From Phycobacter sedimenti (lineage in GTDB: Bacteria; Pseudomonadota; Alphaproteobacteria; Rhodobacterales; Rhodobacteraceae): 64,000 bases of DNA. The notes under the pieces were generated by a model. That model was not told where the DNA came from. It ran no database searches and saw only the letters and a program-made list of their open reading frames with translations. The stretch covers positions 434,001 through 498,000 of the forward strand of contig NZ_JBBVGR010000002.1 of the NCBI RefSeq assembly GCF_038148855.1, given 5' to 3'. Shown here piece by piece: positions 59,656 through 64,000 of this stretch (position 1 is the stretch's first letter; each line of letters opens with the position of its first letter). The translations under genes and the position numbers were made by a program.

Positions 59656-60455
59656 CGGATCTGAACGGAAGGACGGCGCTTGTCACGGGGTCGGTGCAGG
59701 GGATAGGTCTGGCCATCGCGCGGGAACTGGCTGCGGCAGGCGCACGGATTGCTGTGCATGGGATCGCGGACGAAACCACCGCGCAGGCTGCGGTACAGAC
59801 CCTGAAGGAGGCCGGTGCCCCCGAAGCGCGGTTCTTTCCGGGTGATCTGAGCAACCCGGAAGAGATCGATACGTTGATGGACGCGGTCGCTGACTGGGGT
59901 GGGGCCGATATCGTGGTGAACAACGCTGGCATTCAGAAGACCGCTCCCCTGGCAGAGATGCCCCGGGAAACCTGGGATGCCATCCTGGCGGTGAACCTTT
60001 CGGCGGCCTTTCACATCATGCAGGCGGCGCTGCCGGGGATGGCGAAGCGCGGTTATGGTCGGGTGATCAATATCGCATCGGTCCATGGGCTCGTGGCCAG
60101 CAAGGACAAGGCGCCCTATGTAGCGGCAAAGTTCGGCCTTGTTGGCCTTAGCCGGGTCGCGGCGCTGGAATACGCAAATCAGGGCGACGGCAAGACCGGT
60201 GGCATTACCGTGAACTGCATCTGTCCGGGCTGGACCGAAACCGCGATCATCGAACCGCAGGTGGCGGCGCGGGCGGCGCAGATGGGCGGTGACAGGGCCG
60301 CAGGTATCGCTGATCTTCTAAGTGAGAAGCAGCCCAGCCAGCGTCTGTCGGATCCCTCTGAAATCGGAGCATTGGCGCTATGGCTCTGTGCGCCGGTGGC
60401 TCATAACGTCACTGGCACGGCCATTCCCGTGGATGGAGGCTGGACGGCACAGTAG
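59652..60455 (+). CDS. SDR, 3-hydroxybutyrate dehydrogenase-like
   Basis: A 267-residue short-chain dehydrogenase. NAD-binding is GSVQGIGLAIARELA (form G-x-x-x-G-I-G), NNAG is at VVNNAGIQ and the active Tyr/Lys is YVAAKFGLVGLSR. The C-terminal part (CPGWTETAIIEPQVAARAAQ and SEKQPSQRLSDPSEIGALALWLC) matches BdhA-type 3-hydroxybutyrate dehydrogenases. Here an extra GDGKTGG insert before the NCICPGW region is unusual. It is the second gene of the synthetase operon, so the pair may activate and oxidise a hydroxy acid. Confidence 0.85.
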   Translation: MTDLNGRTALVTGSVQGIGLAIARELAAAGARIAVHGIADETTAQAAVQTLKEAGAPEARFFPGDLSNPEEIDTLMDAVADWGGADIVVNNAGIQKTAPLAEMPRETWDAILAVNLSAAFHIMQAALPGMAKRGYGRVINIASVHGLVASKDKAPYVAAKFGLVGLSRVAALEYANQGDGKTGGITVNCICPGWTETAIIEPQVAARAAQMGGDRAAGIADLLSEKQPSQRLSDPSEIGALALWLCAPVAHNVTGTAIPVDGGWTAQ

Positions 60456-60457
60456 CC

Positions 60458-60982
60458 TTATTGATCCTGTGAGGAAGCCTGAGGGCGTTGCCCCATTAGG
60501 GTGTCGATCAGCAGGCTCATCAACTCGGCCCGATTGGCGCTCCCTGATTTTCGATAGATCGCATTGAGCTGCGCCTTGACCGTGCCCTCGGCGCTGCCGC
60601 GCATCTGGGCGATCTCGCCGGTGCTGAGGCCCTTGACCAGAAAGGTCGCCACATCGCGCTCTGCGGGGGTCAGGCTCCATGCGCTGAATTCGGCATCGAT
60701 CACCTCTTGTATGGCGCCCTGTGCACTGCGCAGGCTGTCCTCAAGATGCGCCTTGCGCCGCAACAGCCACATCAGGATGCGCCCCTCAACGAAAATAGCG
60801 GCGATCAGCCCAAAGGTGGCGATCGCTTCGAGGACGGCATGGCGTCCCTCGGTCTGCATCGCACCGGGCATCAGAAGGTCCGCCACGATATCGCCAAGGA
60901 AGATCGCCGCGCAGATGGACTGCACGACGATGAGGGCGATCAGGACGGCGGGTTTGGCCGGGTCGGTTCGGGTGCTGCTCAA
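60458..60982 (-). CDS. Membrane-anchored LuxR-type regulator
   Basis: A 174-residue protein with two N-terminal membrane helices (VLIALIVVQSICAAIFLGDI and LEAIATFGLIAAIFVEGRIL), a short coiled-coil linker (LLRRKAHLEDSLRSAQGAI) and a LuxR HTH domain (LTPAERDVATFLVKGLSTGEIAQM and SAEGTVKAQLNAIYRKSG). The start is TTG at 60982, with GGAG 8 bases upstream, overlapping the cytochrome gene stop (TTGA). A membrane-tethered HTH next to a cytochrome suggests redox or envelope sensing. Not similar to any named family I can recall. Confidence 0.75.
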   Translation of the reverse strand: MSSTRTDPAKPAVLIALIVVQSICAAIFLGDIVADLLMPGAMQTEGRHAVLEAIATFGLIAAIFVEGRILMWLLRRKAHLEDSLRSAQGAIQEVIDAEFSAWSLTPAERDVATFLVKGLSTGEIAQMRGSAEGTVKAQLNAIYRKSGSANRAELMSLLIDTLMGQRPQASSQDQ

Positions 60983-61521
60983 GGCCTTGGCTCCGCATGT
61001 GGTGTCGGCATCTCCTTGTAGCCGGTGATCATCGCGCGGGCCAGATTGATCCGGGTGCGGCGGCTTTCGAAAATGACAGCGCCAATGTGCAACACGACCG
61101 AGATTTCGGCCCATGTGACCAGCGCTTCATGGAGCTCTTCGGGCCATTCTGTGCCCCAGAACATATCGGTGGTCATCAGATATCCGGTTGCCCCGATCCC
61201 GATGAGGCTCAGCAGCAGGTTGTAGATCATCAGCGCCCCAAGGGGGGAGTGACCTTTGTGCGCGTTTGTACGTCCGGTGGCGATTTCGGTCAGTTGCTCC
61301 ACCGCTCCGGAGGGGCTGGGCAGAAAGCTGGAGAACCGTGCATAGCGACTGCCGATCATCCCCCAGGCCAGCCGTGCGGCGACTAGGCCCAGAACCACAT
61401 AACCCAGAGTTTCATGCAGTTTGGCATCGGGGTCAATCACCAGCGCATTCAGCGTGAAGAGGAGGACAAGCGACCAGTGGAACAGGCGTACCAGCGGATC
61501 CCAGACATAGTGACTTTGCAT
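60979..61521 (-). CDS. Cytochrome b561-type membrane protein
   Basis: A 180-residue, four-helix membrane cytochrome b of the b561/Ni-Fe-hydrogenase b subunit type. Heme-binding histidines are in LVRLFHWSLVLLFTLNAL (near residue 15) and HETLGYVVLGLVAARLAWG, then HKGHSPLGALMIYNLLLSLIG and VLHIGAVIFESRRT. It moves electrons in the membrane. It overlaps the LuxR-type gene by 4 bp and lies 74 bp after the PepSY gene, all on one strand. Confidence 0.88.
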   Translation of the reverse strand: MQSHYVWDPLVRLFHWSLVLLFTLNALVIDPDAKLHETLGYVVLGLVAARLAWGMIGSRYARFSSFLPSPSGAVEQLTEIATGRTNAHKGHSPLGALMIYNLLLSLIGIGATGYLMTTDMFWGTEWPEELHEALVTWAEISVVLHIGAVIFESRRTRINLARAMITGYKEMPTPHAEPRP

Positions 61522-61595
61522 GGCGGTCTCCTGTTATTGGGAGAAAGGCAGGGCGGAGGGGACCGCACCTGCCGATAGGATATGCGGACGAAAGA

Positions 61596-61844
61596 TCAGT
61601 CTTCCTTGACGCGGATGATTTCCATCTTGTCGTTCATGTAGATTTCCAGCTTCTTGCCGTCCTTGATGGCGTAAGCCTCGTAGAGGCCGTCTTCCTTTTC
61701 GATCTTGCGCACTTCATAGCCCTGTTCGGTGAGCGTGGTGCGGATCTTGGCTTCGACCTCGGCGCTGGGCTTGTTGTCCGAGGCGAAAGCGGCAACGGGA
61801 ACCATAAGGGCCAGAGCGAGGATTTGGGCGGAACGTGCAAACAT
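61596..61844 (-). CDS. Periplasmic PepSY-domain protein
   Basis: An 82-residue protein with a signal peptide (AQILALALMVPVAAFAS) and one PepSY domain (EVEAKIRTTLTEQGYEVRKIEKEDGLYEAYAIKDGKK, ended by MEIIRVKED). PepSY proteins of this size are periplasmic and bind or inhibit peptides, or modulate membrane partners. It is the first gene of a unit with cytochrome b561 and the membrane LuxR regulator. Confidence 0.85.
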   Translation of the reverse strand: MFARSAQILALALMVPVAAFASDNKPSAEVEAKIRTTLTEQGYEVRKIEKEDGLYEAYAIKDGKKLEIYMNDKMEIIRVKED

Positions 61845-62004
61845 CAGTTGTCTCCTTGATGTGAGTTTGGCCCGCTAGGCTTGCGGGCGCCGTGTCACCA
61901 ACATTGGAGAGCAAGCAGCCGACGATAATAGGCGGAGAGGTAGACAGAGACCTGCTTGAAGGCGTCTATAACCGCGGTTTATGCGCCTTTCTCCTCTTGC
62001 CGAC

Positions 62005-62038
62005 ACAAAAAGGGCCGTCTCGGCAGGAGACGGCCCTT
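62005..62038 (-). terminator. Intrinsic terminator of the liv operon
   Basis: A perfect 12-bp stem (62010-62021 with 62027-62038), short loop, and a T-tract on the minus strand (from the A-run at 62007-62010). It is 50 bp past the livF stop. Confidence 0.85.
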
Positions 62039-62087
62039 GAAGGATCCACACCAACCCAATGGCCGGTGCGAGGGGGGAGATGTCGGA

Positions 62088-62843
62088 TCAGATCGCCAGG
62101 TATTCTGCACGCAGCTCAGCGTTTTCCAGAACCTCCGATGCGGTGCCGTCAAAGACGATCCCGCCGGTGTCCAGGATCACGGCCCGGTCTGCAAGCTCCA
62201 GCGCACGCACCGCGTTCTGCTCCACGAGGATGGTCGTCATGCCCTGTTCCTTGATGTGGATGAGGGTCTTTTCGATCTCATCCACGATCACCGGTGCCAG
62301 ACCCTCGTAGGGTTCGTCCAGCAGGAGCACCTTGATGTCACGGGCCAGCGCACGGGCGATGGCCAGCATCTGCTGCTCACCACCCGAAAGGGTCACGCCC
62401 TCCTGTTTGCGCCGCTCGCCAAGGCGGGGGAACAGGTCATAAAGGCGCTCGATCGACCAACCGATAGGCGGAGCGATCTGGGCCAGCTGCAGGTTTTCCT
62501 CGACCGTGAGGCCGGGGATGATGCGGCGATCCTCGGGCACCAAGCCCAGGCCAGCGGTGGCGGCCTCATGGCTGGACATCAGGTGCAGCGGCTGGTGATC
62601 GAGCCAGATCTCGCCCTGGGTCACCTGCGGATCGCCGATGCGCGCGATCGAGCGCAGGGTCGAGGTCTTTCCGGCACCGTTGCGGCCCAGAAGGGCGAGG
62701 ATCTCGCCTTCGTGGACGTTGAAGTTGATGCCCTGCACGATGTAGCTCTCGCCATAATAAGCGTGCATGTCCCAGACCGACAGGAAGGCCGGAGCCGTCG
62801 TCGCTTGGTTGGCGTTCTTGGAGAAATCCGGTTTGACGTTCAT
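62088..62843 (-). CDS. livF: LivF-type ABC transporter ATPase
   Basis: A 251-residue ABC ATPase of the branched-chain amino-acid (LIV/HAAT) type. Walker A is GRNGAGKTSTLRS, the signature is LSGGEQQMLAIARAL, Walker B is VLLLDEPYEGLAP. The region MHAYYGESYIVQGINFNV is typical of LivF. It is the last gene of the minus-strand liv run, 12 bp after livG. The exact substrate is unknown, since the binding protein is outside. Confidence 0.92.
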   Translation of the reverse strand: MNVKPDFSKNANQATTAPAFLSVWDMHAYYGESYIVQGINFNVHEGEILALLGRNGAGKTSTLRSIARIGDPQVTQGEIWLDHQPLHLMSSHEAATAGLGLVPEDRRIIPGLTVEENLQLAQIAPPIGWSIERLYDLFPRLGERRKQEGVTLSGGEQQMLAIARALARDIKVLLLDEPYEGLAPVIVDEIEKTLIHIKEQGMTTILVEQNAVRALELADRAVILDTGGIVFDGTASEVLENAELRAEYLAI

Positions 62844-62855
62844 CTGTCTCTCTCC

Positions 62856-63611
62856 TTATGCGGTTTCGCCCAGGTACGCTTCGCGCACCTTGGGATTGCC
62901 GCGGATGTTTTCCGGATCGTCCTCGACCAGGGGGGTGCCCTGGGCCAGAACGGTGATCCGGTTGGCAAGGCTGAACACCACATGCATGTCGTGTTCGATG
63001 ATGGCGATGGTGATGTCGCGCTCTTCCGAGATCTGTTTCAGCAGATCGATGGTATTGTTGGTGTCGGCCCGCGCCATGCCGGCGGTGGGTTCATCCAACA
63101 GCAAGAGACGCGGCTCCTGCGACAGGCACATGCCGATCTCAAGACGCCGCTTGTCGCCGCGTGACATGGCGGCGGCATGCATGTGCCGCTTGTCCGCCAT
63201 GTTCATTTCAACCAGCATCTGTTCGGCCTTTTCCAGCACGTCCTTCTGATCCTTGATCGAGCGGATGGCGTTCAGCTCGAACGCGCCGTCCCGTTTTGCA
63301 AAACAGGGGATCAGCATGTTTTCCATCACCGTCAGATCGCCAAAGATCTCGGGTGTCTGGAACACGCGGGAAATGCCCATCTGGTTGATTTCATAAGGCG
63401 CACGCCCCAGCACAGACTGACCGTCGAACATGACCGATCCGGTGTCGGGGATCAGCTTGCCGACCAAGCAGTTCAAGAGGGTGGATTTGCCCGCCCCGTT
63501 CGGCCCGATGATGGCGTGAACGGAGTTTTCCTTGACGCTGAGGTTTACATCCGACAGCGCCTGAAGGCCGCCGAACCGCTTACCTACGTTTTTGACTTCG
63601 AGAATACCCAT
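62856..63611 (-). CDS. livG: LivG-type ABC transporter ATPase
   Basis: A 251-residue ABC ATPase. Walker A is GPNGAGKSTLLNCL, the signature region is MSRGDKRRLEIGMCL (not the common LSGGQ) and Walker B is LLLLDEPTAGMAR, followed by the H-loop ITIAIIEHDMHVVF. The protein starts MGILEVKNVGKRFGGLQAL, typical of LivG. It pairs with LivF to power uptake. The signature change is usual for LivG. Confidence 0.92.
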   Translation of the reverse strand: MGILEVKNVGKRFGGLQALSDVNLSVKENSVHAIIGPNGAGKSTLLNCLVGKLIPDTGSVMFDGQSVLGRAPYEINQMGISRVFQTPEIFGDLTVMENMLIPCFAKRDGAFELNAIRSIKDQKDVLEKAEQMLVEMNMADKRHMHAAAMSRGDKRRLEIGMCLSQEPRLLLLDEPTAGMARADTNNTIDLLKQISEERDITIAIIEHDMHVVFSLANRITVLAQGTPLVEDDPENIRGNPKVREAYLGETA

Positions 63612-63623
63612 TGGTCGGTCTCC

Positions 63624-64000
63624 TTATTCCGCAGGTTCGGTTTTGCCGTCAGCCGAGGTCTTGCCGGACTTGCGTCTCTTGACCCAGGCTGCGATGCGCT
63701 GACCACCTTCCACGAGGCCGCCGGGCAGGAAGATCACAACCATCATGAACAGGATACCAAGCGTCAGATGCCAGCCCTTGCCGATGAAGGGGTAGAGGAC
63801 GGCGACGATGAAGTCTTCAAGACCGTCAGGCAGGAAGGCGAACCATTCATGCAGGATGGTGGCGTTGATCTTCGAGAAGATGTTCTCGAAGTATTTGATG
63901 AAGCCCGCGCCCAGAACCGGGCCAATCAGGGTGCCCGCACCGCCGAGGATGGTCATCAGAACGACCTCGCCCGAAGCGGTCCACTGCATGCGCTCGGCGC
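63624..64000 (-). CDS. livM: LivM-type permease, 3' part (enters from right edge)
   Basis: The C-terminal ~125 residues of a branched-chain amino-acid-type permease. The segment MQWTASGEVVLMTILGGAGTLIGPVLGAGFI is the known LivM loop and helix; the tail has a hydrophobic helix (LTLGILFMMVVIFLPGGLVEGG) and a basic end. The ATG at 63989 is internal; the frame continues past the window edge. livG follows 12 bp downstream. Confidence 0.88.
   Translation of the reverse strand, partial: AERMQWTASGEVVLMTILGGAGTLIGPVLGAGFIKYFENIFSKINATILHEWFAFLPDGLEDFIVAVLYPFIGKGWHLTLGILFMMVVIFLPGGLVEGGQRIAAWVKRRKSGKTSADGKTEPAE

Noticed and set aside
1..64000. tRNA, rRNA, riboswitch, CRISPR, insertion sequence
   Set aside because: I looked in the intergenic regions and saw no cloverleaf, repeat-spacer array, transposase or typical aptamer; a covariance-model search (tRNAscan, Rfam) could still find small RNAs I cannot see by eye.

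Overview
The window reads as chromosomal DNA of a marine alphaproteobacterium of the Roseobacter group (Rhodobacteraceae). The evidence is gene content and arrangement: a TRAP-transporter permease, ectR-ectABC-ask, an ArsR-regulated sox cluster, a fused mrpAB, a complex I NDUFA12 accessory subunit next to mlaD, DUF2155, aat and accBC, plus high GC and dense coding with many ATGA/GTGA/TTGA gene overlaps. I see no rRNA, tRNA, CRISPR array, insertion sequence or phage gene.

Layout. 1-1115: 3' end of a TRAP large permease. 1188-4357: minus-strand housekeeping genes (DUF2855, Bpt leucyltransferase, RDD, DUF2852). 4499-8911: ectoine locus (EctR diverging from ectA-ectB-ectC-ask), with no ectD. 8942-12834: MarR regulator, tRNA 2-selenouridine synthase MnmH, and an NADH-dehydrogenase/SelD fusion meeting MnmH tail to tail. 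12881-18799: Mrp/Pha cation-proton antiporter operon (AB-C-D-E-F-G). 19108-20450: Tat-type rhodanese and a coupled esterase. 20601-26765: osmoregulated periplasmic glucan operon (TPR protein, opgC, opgG, opgH). 27023-29825: CoA-transferase plus TPP enzyme. 30076-32106: PhoX-type phosphatase. 32280-44651: thiosulfate oxidation island, soxT, soxR, soxS on minus and soxVWXYZABCDEF on plus. 45067-48373: katG and a GlxA-type AraC regulator. 48607-51180: clpP, clpX and a small membrane protein. 51270-54740: outer-membrane barrel, RidA, glyoxalase-like protein, NDUFA12, MlaD, DUF2155. 54704-57322: aat and accBC. 57509-60455: PAS-LuxR regulator diverging from an acyl-CoA synthetase/3-hydroxybutyrate-dehydrogenase-like pair. 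60458-61844: PepSY protein, cytochrome b561 and a membrane-anchored LuxR-type regulator. 62088-64000: liv branched-chain amino-acid-type ABC transporter (livF, livG, partial livM).

How the genes fit together. Several loci serve osmotic and ionic life in seawater (ectoine, Mrp antiporter, periplasmic glucans). The sox island supplies electrons from thiosulfate: SoxT for sulfur import, SoxV/W/S for periplasmic thiol chemistry, SoxYZ as carrier, SoxXA, SoxB and SoxCD as enzymes, SoxE/SoxF as accessory redox proteins. A shared 16-bp motif (ATTC-N8-GAAT or one mismatch) lies before soxV, soxX and soxB, and a terminator-like hairpin separates soxA from soxB, so the cluster may be three SoxR-controlled units rather than two.

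The most interesting less-explained items are the three-site sox regulation; the PepSY/cytochrome b561/membrane-LuxR operon, which looks like a compact redox or membrane signalling unit; repeated dyads upstream of the DUF2852 gene; and the clpX terminator that sits inside the coding start of the next gene. No wholly new multi-gene defence or mobile system was seen.
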